From positions 1,008,501 through 1,072,500 of the forward strand of contig NZ_CP091913.1 in NCBI RefSeq assembly GCF_022063185.1: a stretch of DNA of 64,000 bases, in the 5' to 3' direction. The translations under genes and the position numbers were made by a program. This document shows positions 34,510-43,162 of the stretch, one piece after another. The notes beneath the pieces are model-generated. The model did no database searches. It saw only the letters and a program-made list of their open reading frames with translations, and was not told where the DNA came from. Within the stretch, counting starts at the first letter, position 1; every line of letters starts with the position of its first letter. The stretch comes from Nostoc sp. UHCC 0870 (lineage in GTDB: Bacteria > Cyanobacteriota > Cyanobacteriia > Cyanobacteriales > Nostocaceae).

Positions 34510-34758
34510 TTACCTTGGTACAGCATTTCTCTGTCTGTACCTCCCGCTTCTTACATCTAGTTGTCGTTTGGCATTCAGCCCATCAATACTGAAATATCTA
34601 AAATCATGATTTTCCTCTGTGATTTGCTCTTGCTGGTGGCTACCATCGCCCATAAATAAATACTCCACTCCCACAGCACCTGATTCCCAACTAATGCGAT
34701 AGTTGGTTGCGCTCCAGAAAGTAGAGATGGGGTAAATGGCTTTCACAGAAAATTTCAC
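34510..34758 (-). CDS. Small hypothetical protein
   Basis: This 82-residue protein begins MKFSVKAIYPISTFWSATNYRISW and includes GVEYLFMGDGSHQQEQ. It is beta-rich, soluble and ends with a basic tail (GRYRQRNAVPR). I do not recognise it. It is divergent from the ribbon-helix-helix protein at 34829, so the two may share a regulatory region. A terminator-like hairpin follows it. Confidence 0.55.
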   Translation of the reverse strand: MKFSVKAIYPISTFWSATNYRISWESGAVGVEYLFMGDGSHQQEQITEENHDFRYFSIDGLNAKRQLDVRSGRYRQRNAVPR

Positions 34759-34828
34759 CTATTGAACATTCCTTTAAACATACTACACTTGTATTACTAT
34801 CCTGTCCATACTTTAAAGGAGAAAAGTC

Positions 34829-35164
34829 ATGCACACAATTACTCGCACCCCAACTACCGATATGGAAGTTACTAGCATCCGCTTGGAGCGAGAACTTAAG
34901 GAGAAACTCAAAGAAATTGCCGGGAATCAGGGTTATCAAGCCCTCATCCGCGATATTCTCTGGAATTATGTACAGCAAAAATCTGGCGAGTGGAAACCGC
35001 GATTTTCACGAGCCGATATTCGCGCTAGTATAGCCGCCACAGCTCAACAAGAAGAACGTTGTGTACTCACAGGTCAACTCATTCAACCCCAACAAGCCAT
35101 GTTATTAGGACTAACCAGAAACGGCGATATGGTTCCTCTCGCTGTCGAGAGTCTAGCAGGATAG
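34829..35164 (+). CDS. Ribbon-helix-helix-like protein
   Basis: This 111-residue protein contains MEVTSIRLERELKEKLKEIA followed by GYQALIRDILWNYVQQ (about 11-52), the CopG/Arc ribbon-helix-helix pattern. A C-terminal part with ERCVLTGQLIQPQQAMLLGLTRNGDMVPLA could bind another protein or ligand. It may regulate itself and the divergent small gene. The helix-pattern call is good; the target is unknown. The 570 bases to the next gene are AT-rich and show no further gene. Confidence 0.7.
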   Translation: MHTITRTPTTDMEVTSIRLERELKEKLKEIAGNQGYQALIRDILWNYVQQKSGEWKPRFSRADIRASIAATAQQEERCVLTGQLIQPQQAMLLGLTRNGDMVPLAVESLAG

Positions 35165-35740
35165 TTTGCTATGCAGGTGAATACAGCTTAGTTGCTGCTT
35201 GATAAGCTACTAGGTTGTATTCATCACCTTCTCATCAGAAAATTTCTATGTTGATTGCTTGACAAATAAATATTTTTAATTTAATAAATTAAACACTATG
35301 TCAACTAAGCATTAAAGTATTTCCTGTCTTCACCCAGAAATTTTGGGTTTTTGAATTGCTCTATAAGTTTTTCTATAAGTAATATTACTTAAGCATTTGC
35401 GTCCCCACAGTAGTAATGCGGTGATTATATATGAAGTGCTGGTTTGAAATCCAGAGAAATCACGGTTTATGTATAGTTCCCAACAAGGTATGGTAAGGCA
35501 AAAGTTATTAATTGGTACTACACCATTTCCCTAAACATAAGTTAAATTAAGTATTCTCGAAAGTTTTGAGTATTTTTATGGTCATGTATAAATTAGCCTA
35601 ATATACTGATAATTTGGTCATCTACAAAATAAAGGGGCTATAACAGAATGATAGAAAATCTTCAAGTAAGATTTGCCATCCATCCTGTATAGCCACACAA
35701 CGAACGGTGAATAATATGCCAAAAAGTTGGGTGCAAGCAA

Positions 35741-37780
35741 ATGGGGTCATTATTCAAGCACAAATCAGGAATGAAAAAGCATTTACTAGTGTTACCACAA
35801 CGCCCCGATGACCCAGAGAGACTCAAACCATACCCAGTCAAACTGATGCAGCATCAGGAAGAAACAGCCCACAAGTTGGCGCAAAAGATTAATCACATCA
35901 TTACTAGCAGTCAATCGACAGCATTGATGCTGCCAGAAATTGCCAAATTGATAGGCATAGCTACTAATGTAGATTGTTGCTGCTTAGTTACGGTGAAGAG
36001 TGAGGACTCAACCGAAGCAACAACAGCTAGTTGGTGTTCTGATGAATATCTAGGAATGCCCCAGCCAGATGAACTATTCTCTGTTGAACAGTTAGTGCTG
36101 CAATGTGCTACTGAACCCTTCACGATTGAGGATATTGCCACAATTCGTCATAGTTTAGTGATTGGGTGTCAACAGTTACCATTACCTATCAAATCGGTGT
36201 TAGCGATTCCTACTCGCTTTGGTGGGAAAAATAATGGTGTAATAAATCTGATCCAATTCCAATCCTATAATTGGGGGAATTCAGAAAAAGAAATACTCAA
36301 CACGATCGCCTCATCCTGTGCGATCGCTTTTTCTCAAGTCACCCAAGCACAGTTAATTTCCACCCAGCAGCAATATCTACAAAAAAGTAATCAGCATCAA
36401 AGCCTGATCAAGCAATTAACTATACTAAGTCGGAGTAACTTGGAGTTAAATCAAATGCTCCAACTCGCCATAGCATCTACTGCTGAATCTTTACAAGCAG
36501 ACAGGGGTTTATTAATCCTCCTCAAATATACAGATCCATTATTTAGAACTCGCACTAAAAAACAAATTCCCCAAGCTAAAGCCGAAGTTGCTGGTGAATG
36601 GTGTAGGGACAATCCCTGTCAACCAGAATCTTTAAATCAATCTTTTGCTTTGGCAGATTGTGCTTTGTGTCAGCGAGCTTTTCTGGAGGGGGGAAAACCA
36701 CTGATCATCAATGACTATACAGAATTACAAGATACTACAACGGTTGCCCCATTATTTGCCATTACAGAATTGCCAGCCGTGCTGTTAATGCCATTAGAAA
36801 ATCAAGGTAGAATCTTAGGTTTTATAGTGCTACAACAAGCAGTGCCTCGTGAGTGGCAACTAGCAGAATTAAATCTAGTAGAAATGGTCTGCGCTCAAGT
36901 CAGCAACGCCATTATTCAGTCAAAAACCCTACGACAAGTCCAGACTTTAGTGGATGAGCGTACCGCCAAACTTCAAAGCAGCCTGGAACTACAAGCTAAA
37001 CTGCACGAAAGAACACGGCAATATGTAGACCAATTGCGGGAGTTAAACCAGCTCAAAGACGAATTTATGAGCAACATTAGCGATCGCCTGCGCTACCCCC
37101 TGACAAATATGATGATGTCTATCAAGAACTTACGTCTACCAGGGATTACCGCCGAACGTCAAGGCAGATACTTGGAGATTCTCGAACAAGAATGTTCTAA
37201 AGAAATCAACTTGATTAATGACTTGCTGACTCTGCAAAAACTAGAGACGCAGCAAGAACCGCCACGCTATGAAAATATTCATGTCAATACGAAAATCCAA
37301 GAACTCAGGAGTTCTTTAACTGCAAAACTAGTAGAAAAAGGCTTAAGTATAAATTTAGACATACCAGAGAAACCGTTAAAACTCCAAACAGAACTAGAGA
37401 GTTTTGACAGAATTCTGCATGAGTTATTAAATAATGCGTATACATACTCAGAGAGGGATACAGTTATTCACCTGCACGCCAGTCACCAAGTTAATCAGTT
37501 AGTAGATCAAGTTATGATCAAAGTGACTAACACAGGACGTGGCATCTCCCAAGAAGAGGCGACCTATATCTTTGATAGGTTTCGTCGCGGTAGAGGAGGT
37601 CGTTGGACACCAGGTACTGGCTTAGGACTCGCTTTAGTGAAATCCTTAGTGCAGCATTTAAATGGAGCGATCGCAGTTGAAAGTACACCAATACCTGATT
37701 CTCAACTGAGCGAAATCTGTTTCACCCTGACTCTGCCCCAGTTTTCTGACGACAGCAAACCATATTCTGAAAGTGACTAA
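35741..37780 (+). CDS. GAF-domain histidine-kinase-like protein lacking the phospho-acceptor His
   Basis: This 679-residue soluble protein has two GAF domains (about 45-200 and 230-390), a coiled coil (about 395-435) and a HisKA-like dimerisation helix followed by an HATPase domain (about 540-670). The H-box, normally F(M)xxxSHELRTPL, reads FMSNISDRLRYPLT: Asp stands where the acceptor His should be (about residue 448). The ATPase boxes remain: N box ELLNNAYTYSE, F box YIFDRFRRG and G2 GTGLGLALVKSL, while the G1 box is TNTGRGI with Asn for Asp. The second GAF has a Cys-rich insertion (CRDNPC, DCALCQ). It overlaps the next gene by 8 bases. It may be a pseudokinase or partner another kinase. 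Confidence 0.85.
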   Translation: MGSLFKHKSGMKKHLLVLPQRPDDPERLKPYPVKLMQHQEETAHKLAQKINHIITSSQSTALMLPEIAKLIGIATNVDCCCLVTVKSEDSTEATTASWCSDEYLGMPQPDELFSVEQLVLQCATEPFTIEDIATIRHSLVIGCQQLPLPIKSVLAIPTRFGGKNNGVINLIQFQSYNWGNSEKEILNTIASSCAIAFSQVTQAQLISTQQQYLQKSNQHQSLIKQLTILSRSNLELNQMLQLAIASTAESLQADRGLLILLKYTDPLFRTRTKKQIPQAKAEVAGEWCRDNPCQPESLNQSFALADCALCQRAFLEGGKPLIINDYTELQDTTTVAPLFAITELPAVLLMPLENQGRILGFIVLQQAVPREWQLAELNLVEMVCAQVSNAIIQSKTLRQVQTLVDERTAKLQSSLELQAKLHERTRQYVDQLRELNQLKDEFMSNISDRLRYPLTNMMMSIKNLRLPGITAERQGRYLEILEQECSKEINLINDLLTLQKLETQQEPPRYENIHVNTKIQELRSSLTAKLVEKGLSINLDIPEKPLKLQTELESFDRILHELLNNAYTYSERDTVIHLHASHQVNQLVDQVMIKVTNTGRGISQEEATYIFDRFRRGRGGRWTPGTGLGLALVKSLVQHLNGAIAVESTPIPDSQLSEICFTLTLPQFSDDSKPYSESD

Positions 37781-38360
37781 CCAACAAAAAACCACAGAAG
37801 ACTTTGAACTCGATCCCAATCTCGACCCTGAATTGGGTTTGGTTGCGGATACAGCTAATTTACCCCCAGTCGATGTCCAAATCGCCAAAGTTGCCGAGCG
37901 ACAACGACAAATTACGGCTAAAGTTCAAATTCCCCATCCAGTAGAACGAGTCTGGAAGGTGTTAACAGATTATGAAGCCTTGACTGAATTCATTCCCAAC
38001 CTAGCCAAAAGCAGTCTTTTAAAGCATCCTAACGGTGGAATTCGACTCGAACAAATCGGCTCTCAGCGTTTACTCAATTTCAACTTTTGCGCCCGCGTAG
38101 TTCTAGACTTGGAAGAATCTTTCCCCAAAGAAATCAACTTCCAAATGGTCGAGGGAGATTTTAAAGGCTTTTCTGGTTATTGGTGTTTAGAACCTTATGT
38201 CCTGAATGAACTAATCGGCACTAATCTCTGCTACAGCATCCAAATATGGCCAAAATTGACTATGCCGGTGACAATTATTGAACGTCGTCTCAGCAATGAT
38301 CTCAAATCTAATTTGCTGGCGATTTACCAGCGAGTCAATTACCTAGCAAATCAACAGTAA
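37773..38360 (+). CDS. SRPBCC (START-like) polyketide-cyclase-type protein
   Basis: This 195-residue protein starts at GTG 37773, overlapping the kinase-like gene. Residues about 45-190 form an SRPBCC domain: ITAKVQIPHPVERVWKVLTDYEALTEFIPNL, GFSGYWCLEP and the C-terminal helix RRLSNDLKSNLLAIYQRV. Such domains bind hydrophobic ligands such as lipids or pigments. Overlap with the sensor gene suggests a joint function. The ligand is unknown. Confidence 0.87.
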   Translation: MTNQQKTTEDFELDPNLDPELGLVADTANLPPVDVQIAKVAERQRQITAKVQIPHPVERVWKVLTDYEALTEFIPNLAKSSLLKHPNGGIRLEQIGSQRLLNFNFCARVVLDLEESFPKEINFQMVEGDFKGFSGYWCLEPYVLNELIGTNLCYSIQIWPKLTMPVTIIERRLSNDLKSNLLAIYQRVNYLANQQ

Positions 38361-38375
38361 CTATCGTACCTATGC

Positions 38376-38670
38376 TGAGAACCTCCGGCTTTTAGCCGGG
38401 GAATGAAAGCTATCCGCCTGAAATATCCAAGCATTTTAGTTTTACTAGATTTCGGGTAAAATCTCACTCATGATGTTGGTGAAAAACCCATAACAAAAAA
38501 ACATCATGAGTTAATTAAAAGTAGCCGCACAGCCAAGTAATTGGTCGAGGCGAGTAGGACTGTTTGAGCCAGTCAAAGACCGGAAGGGCAGAACAAACAT
38601 TGCGTAGTCTGCTTATAGCAGGCGTAGCAATATCAGTTCGGAATCCTGGTTTTTCAAAGCCAGGAGAGTT
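38376..38670. mobile_element. Possible remnant ends of an IS200/IS605-type element
   Basis: A hairpin CCTCCGGC-TTTTA-GCCGGGG at 38383 followed by AATGAAAGC resembles tnpB 3'/right-end sequences, and a second hairpin CCTGG-TTTTTCAAAG-CCAGG lies at 38645. No transposase or tnpB coding sequence lies between them. The match is by memory and tentative. This also covers most of the gene-free stretch before the tRNA. Confidence 0.3.
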
Positions 38671-38681
38671 CAAAAAGACTA

Positions 38682-38711
38682 AGTTCCTACAGAAATCTAT
38701 CTGTAGGAACT
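38682..38711. terminator. Perfect 12-bp hairpin
   Basis: AGTTCCTACAGA and TCTGTAGGAACT pair perfectly across a six-base loop. It lies between the possible insertion remnant and tRNA-Glu and could stop transcription from either side. Confidence 0.5.
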
Positions 38712-38760
38712 AATTCTTAAAATATAGGTGAGACTTTTTAGTCTCCTTTAATTTAATCAG

Positions 38761-38833
38761 TACCCCCAGGGGAATTCGAATCCCCGTTACCTCCGTGAAA
38801 GGGAGGTGTCCTAGGCCTCTAGACGATGGGGGC
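38761..38833 (-). tRNA. trnE: tRNA-Glu (TTC)
   Basis: The minus strand folds into a 73-nt cloverleaf: acceptor GCCCCCA/TGGGGGT with discriminator A, D arm CGTCTAGAGGCCTAGGACA, anticodon stem CCTCC-CTTTCAC-GGAGG with anticodon TTC, and T arm CGGGGATTCGAATTCCCC. The CCA end is not encoded. In cyanobacteria this tRNA also feeds tetrapyrrole synthesis through glutamyl-tRNA reductase. Confidence 0.95.
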
Positions 38834-38910
38834 ATCAACCTCAGACCTTTTATAAATTAACGGATTTTTCAGAGAATGTCAAGACATTAGGCGAAAAAAA
38901 TTTTTAAGTT

Positions 38911-38937
38911 CGTAGTAAGGACTTTAGTCCTTCTTTT
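38911..38937 (+). terminator. GTAGTAAGGAC hairpin with T tract
   Basis: AAGGAC-TTTA-GTCCTT followed by CTTTTTTC looks like a terminator and is also a member of the dispersed GTAGTAAGNAC family (see 32593). Confidence 0.55.
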
Positions 38938-39265
38938 TTCAGCACTTTAGCCTACCCTGTTAGACAATTAACCCTAAACTCTTTTTCCTCTAGTACACAG
39001 TGAACATCTTTCATCAAGCAGATTACTCACATCTATCAACAGATGTATTCTGTTTAGTGTTTAATACTCAGAAAGTTATGCCAATCATTGGCGAATTGTC
39101 ACACTCGGTCGCCAATATAGCGAGAAATAGAGTATTGTGAAAAACTACGTATGAAAAAAACTCTGAAGTTCACAAAGGATAAATGGTCTAATGTTGTACC
39201 CTGTAAAGGGAATATTCATTATTCTTTACAAAAGATTTTGAAATACATCGCTCAAAATCCATAGC

Positions 39266-41185
39266 ATGGAAGCATCTTTTGAAGTCACCCTACAGATGGT
39301 GATCACTGTCGTTGCAGGTATTAGCGCGCAAGTATTGGCGGCATATTTTCGTGTACCCAGCATCGTCCTATTACTCGTAGTGGGCATTTTCCTGGGTTCT
39401 GATGGGATTGGTCTTTTACATCCCCAGTTACTCGGCTCAGGATTGGAAGTGATTGTAGCCCTAGCAACGGCAATCATTCTATTTGAAGGTGGATTAAACC
39501 TAGATTTGCGAGAGTTGGGTAGAGTTTCTTTAAGCCTGCAACTGCTCGTCACCTTGGGGACACTGGTAACGCTGATTGGTGGGAGTATGGCGGCTCACTG
39601 GTTGGGTGAGTTTCCTTGGAATATAGCTTTTCTCTACGCTTCTATCGTCGTGGTGACAGGGCCAACGGTGGTTGGCCCCTTACTAAAGCAAATCAATGTA
39701 GACCGCCAAGTAGCAACACTACTCGAAGGGGAAGGAGTATTAATCGATCCTGTCGGCGCAATTCTCGCCTTTGTGGTGCTGGACACCATCGTTAATGGTG
39801 ACGCTGACCCCATCAACGCCATCGTCGGTTTAGTCATGCGCCTGGGTGTTGGTGCGGCGATTGGTGCTGTTGGCGGTTATGTGATGAGCTTGATTTTCAA
39901 ACGCGCCAATTTTTTGTCATTCGAGTTAAAAAACCTCGTGGTTTTGGCGGTGCTATGGGGTTTGTTTACCCTAGCGCAGATCATTCGCACCGAATCAGGG
40001 GTGATGACTACTGTAGTCGCCGGGGCAGTATTTGCTAACTCCTCTGTACCAGAGGAACGCTTGTTGCGTAGCTTTAAAGGTCAACTGACCATTTTGAGTG
40101 TTTCTGTACTCTTTATCCTGCTAGCGGCTGATTTATCCATTGCTAGTGTGTTTGCTTTAGGTTGGGGCAGTTTATTTACTGTCTTGGTGTTGATGTTTGT
40201 CGTTCGCCCGATTAATATCCTGTTGTGTACTGGAAACAGTGACTTAAATTGGCGACAGAAATTATTTTTAAGCTGGGTTGCGCCTAGAGGTATTGTTTCG
40301 GCTTCGGTTGCTTCCTTGTTTGCGATTTTGTTGACCAAACATGGCATCAATGGTGGTGATGCAATTAAAGCTTTGGTTTTCCTGACGATTATCATGACGG
40401 TGGTTTGTCAAGGATTGACGGCTGGCTGGGTTGCTAGATGCCTACAAATCACTTCTCAAGAAGCTACAGGTGCGGTAATTGTCGGTTGTAATCCCTTAAG
40501 TCTATTAATTGCCCGTTTCTTTCAAGAACGGGGGGAAAATGTTGTACTCATCGATACTGAACCAGAATTTTTAGCTCAAGCTGAAGCTCAAAACATCAGG
40601 GTAATTGCTAGCAGTGCGCTGGATGCTGAGGTGTTGGAAGAAGCAGGACTAGCTTCGATGGGGACTTTCTTGGCGATGACTAATAATGGTGAGGTAAATT
40701 TTGTTTTGGCGCAACGAGCAGCCGAGGAATTTAATCCTCCAAGAGTTTTAGCTGTTTTTCCCCGTGACCCCCAAGCTAATAATTCAACTAACAATAAAGT
40801 TAATCAAGCTTTTGTCTCGGATTTGGCGATTAAAACTTGGAATGAGTATCTCAATGATGGGCGAGTCAAGTTAGGGACAACTACACTCAATGAAGCAGAA
40901 TTTACTACCCAACAGGAACGCATCCAAGAAAAAATTCGGACTGGAGTTTTAGTCCCGTTGTTGGTAGAAAGAGAAGATCGTCTCCAGATTACGCCAGCTA
41001 ACCAAGATTGGGAAGTAGGCGATCGCATTATCTACCTGTTACATGACCCCAGACCGAACCTATTAAAACGCTTATCTGGTGCTAGTCAGTCTACGCCTCT
41101 AGTTCTAGAAAAATTACCAGAGTTGGAAGAAGTACCTTTAGCGAAATTAGCTCAACTTTCTGCTAGTGATGCAGCTGCTAGTTGA
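39266..41185 (+). CDS. CPA1 Na+/H+ antiporter with TrkA-N (RCK) domain
   Basis: This 639-residue protein has about twelve membrane helices (about 5-400) of the cation:proton antiporter fold; GPTVVGPLL and the GEGVLIDPVGAI helix hold the conserved acidic transport residues. The C-terminal part (about 405-520) is a TrkA-N/RCK Rossmann domain (AVIVGCNPLSLLIARFF ... VVLIDTEPEFLAQA), followed by a TrkA-C-like domain. It should exchange Na+ or K+ for H+, gated by nucleotide. Its last 34 bases overlap the convergent cytochrome-b-like gene. Confidence 0.92.
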   Translation: MEASFEVTLQMVITVVAGISAQVLAAYFRVPSIVLLLVVGIFLGSDGIGLLHPQLLGSGLEVIVALATAIILFEGGLNLDLRELGRVSLSLQLLVTLGTLVTLIGGSMAAHWLGEFPWNIAFLYASIVVVTGPTVVGPLLKQINVDRQVATLLEGEGVLIDPVGAILAFVVLDTIVNGDADPINAIVGLVMRLGVGAAIGAVGGYVMSLIFKRANFLSFELKNLVVLAVLWGLFTLAQIIRTESGVMTTVVAGAVFANSSVPEERLLRSFKGQLTILSVSVLFILLAADLSIASVFALGWGSLFTVLVLMFVVRPINILLCTGNSDLNWRQKLFLSWVAPRGIVSASVASLFAILLTKHGINGGDAIKALVFLTIIMTVVCQGLTAGWVARCLQITSQEATGAVIVGCNPLSLLIARFFQERGENVVLIDTEPEFLAQAEAQNIRVIASSALDAEVLEEAGLASMGTFLAMTNNGEVNFVLAQRAAEEFNPPRVLAVFPRDPQANNSTNNKVNQAFVSDLAIKTWNEYLNDGRVKLGTTTLNEAEFTTQQERIQEKIRTGVLVPLLVEREDRLQITPANQDWEVGDRIIYLLHDPRPNLLKRLSGASQSTPLVLEKLPELEEVPLAKLAQLSASDAAAS

Positions 41186-41793
41186 ATTTCCTCCCCGGCT
41201 TGTTCTGTGTACATTTCTTGTTCTTGCCACAATAAAGCCGCCAAATGCACCACAGCCAAAATAATCGCCCCTAGGGAAATTATGTAGCTGTGTAGGGTGT
41301 ATAAATGCTCAACAGTAATGCTGCTAATTGCTCCACCACCTGTAAGAATATCTCGCAGTTGTGAACCAATCACGGGAATAGCCTGGATATTGCCTAGCTC
41401 AATGTTAAACCGCCAGTAGCCTTCTTGAGTCCAGTCAAGAATCATGGCTGTCCAATCAAGAGCGATCGCACTCAAGGTAAATAAAATCCCACTTACCCAA
41501 GCAAATAGCCAACTCCGGCGAAATTGCCTTCCTAAAAACATGATGACGATTTGCACCAGAGCGATCGCAATCATCACATTACCTGCAATATCATGCGCTC
41601 TATGGAACAACCAACCATAGGAAACCTGTGTATCAATCATCCTCAGTGAGTTATAAGCCCCGCCTGCTGTGGGTTCGTAATAAAAAGACAACAAAATGCC
41701 AGTAGAGACATAAATCAGGCACAGGGAAAGAATTACGACCGATAATATCGTTGCGATTCGCCGCAAAATCCTATCAAACTGGGTGCTTTGCAT
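41152..41793 (-). CDS. Cytochrome b6-like N-terminal-domain membrane protein
   Basis: This 213-residue, four-helix protein aligns with PetB (FYYEPTAGGAYNSL, SYGWLFHRAHDIAGN, WVSGILF, YTLHSYI...VVHLAAL). Of the four heme-ligating His of b6, three are present (RAHDI, TLHSY and VVHLA). The position of the second first-pair His is Gln (VQIVIMF), and the heme-c Cys is Ile. One b heme should therefore be intact, while the other has lost a ligand. It is not part of a pet operon. Electron transport in another complex is possible. Confidence 0.8.
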   Translation of the reverse strand: MQSTQFDRILRRIATILSVVILSLCLIYVSTGILLSFYYEPTAGGAYNSLRMIDTQVSYGWLFHRAHDIAGNVMIAIALVQIVIMFLGRQFRRSWLFAWVSGILFTLSAIALDWTAMILDWTQEGYWRFNIELGNIQAIPVIGSQLRDILTGGGAISSITVEHLYTLHSYIISLGAIILAVVHLAALLWQEQEMYTEQAGEEIQLAAASLAES

Positions 41794-41893
41794 GGCTCAC
41801 CCCTCCTGTTATTAGATTAAGTATGTATTTTTATTACAATATAACTAAGATTTATTAATATATCTATATTTCTTTTGCTAAGAGCTTAGTTTT

Positions 41894-42571
41894 TTAAACT
41901 AAATACTGCCCCCAAATTGCTAACTTTTCTGGCGAACCATACCAAATACCTGGACTTCTGGGCGAATGTCTCACACCTTCAATTACCAAATTTTCTGCGT
42001 CAGCCAAGTGAGCAGCTGCAATAGGTGTGATTCCATCACCCCAGGTATTACCCAATCCACAGGTTAATTGATAACTGCTGTAAGCAAACCAACTACCCAG
42101 CCGCCTTTCCCCAAAAATCGTTTTACCAGCGACGCAAACGTAACGCACGGTTTGATAAAAAGCTCCGGGGTAGTTATCATTCACAAAATCCAAATTCAAG
42201 CGAGTCCAGCGTTCCTGGCTAGTGTGGGGTGTACCCAGGGTAATGAGAGTCGCCACTAAAGGATGAGCATTCCAGACATTCACCGCATAAGGCTTTTCTC
42301 CCAAATAGATGCGAGAAATCCAACCGCCAGCCGAGTGACCAATCAAATTGATTTGAGTAGCGTTATATTCCTGTAATGCTTGTTTAACAGTGCGATCAAG
42401 TTGTTGCAAAATTGGTGTGATGGGTCTACCGCCAATAGTGGGTATCCAGTCACGCCGACGAAGAGGGACTGTAAATGTTGGGAAACCTAACCCTTTAAGA
42501 GTTGCTTCTAGTGGACGATAGGCGATCGCACTTTCTAAATATCCCGGCACAATAACTATAGGTAATGGCAT
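41894..42571 (-). CDS. Alpha/beta hydrolase (lipase/esterase-like)
   Basis: The protein (225 residues from ATG 42571; 42589 would add six) starts PLPIVIVPGYLESA, the oxyanion strand of lipases, and has the nucleophile elbow LIGHSAGGW (Ser about 90), a late Asp candidate in TWGDGITP, and the His in GVRHSPRSPG. It is cytoplasmic as read. The substrate is unknown; lipid or galactolipid hydrolysis is plausible. Confidence 0.85.
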   Translation of the reverse strand: MPLPIVIVPGYLESAIAYRPLEATLKGLGFPTFTVPLRRRDWIPTIGGRPITPILQQLDRTVKQALQEYNATQINLIGHSAGGWISRIYLGEKPYAVNVWNAHPLVATLITLGTPHTSQERWTRLNLDFVNDNYPGAFYQTVRYVCVAGKTIFGERRLGSWFAYSSYQLTCGLGNTWGDGITPIAAAHLADAENLVIEGVRHSPRSPGIWYGSPEKLAIWGQYLV

Positions 42572-42654
42572 AATCAATTCAAAATTCAAAATGACGCTCG
42601 ATGACTCGCTAACGCTGTGCTAACAAAATTCAAAATGGGTGGTATTAGGAATTA

Positions 42655-42705
42655 TTCTCCCCTACTCCCCTACACCCCTACACCCCTACACCCCTACACC
42701 CCTGT
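42655..42705. repeat. Tandem CTACACCC repeats
   Basis: Several CTACACCC units stand in tandem in the region upstream of the lipase gene. Otherwise 42572-43162 shows no gene. Confidence 0.7.
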
Positions 42706-43162
42706 TTCTTGAAGAAATAGCAAAACAGGCAACATTTTCAGATGTTGTAGGTATGGTAATATATCTCGGCTTGCCGATATTCATCACCACAGCTTGAGTT
42801 TTCTTTCAGAAGTGCAACTACTAATTAATCTTGTGTTTTGAGTAAAAAGACTTATGCACTTAGACTGATGCGATCGCTCTGACTGGTAACTACTCTATGC
42901 TTAAGCTGGAATAGTGCGGAATGGTGCAACGCATAAGAATGGAAATTTCTTAGTGAGCATTTCATTCACAAGCTCATCAGCCAGTGCAACCAAGAAAACG
43001 CGTTATAGCTTTAAAAATTAAAGAGTGGAAAAAGTTTCCATTCTCCTGTTTTGAGCGTCAACATAGACAGCTATGATTTTTCTAAGGGACGCATTTATTA
43101 CAATCAAGATAAAATTTCTTTCCTAGTCAACTGCAACCGAGCCGAGTGAACGATTAACAGCT

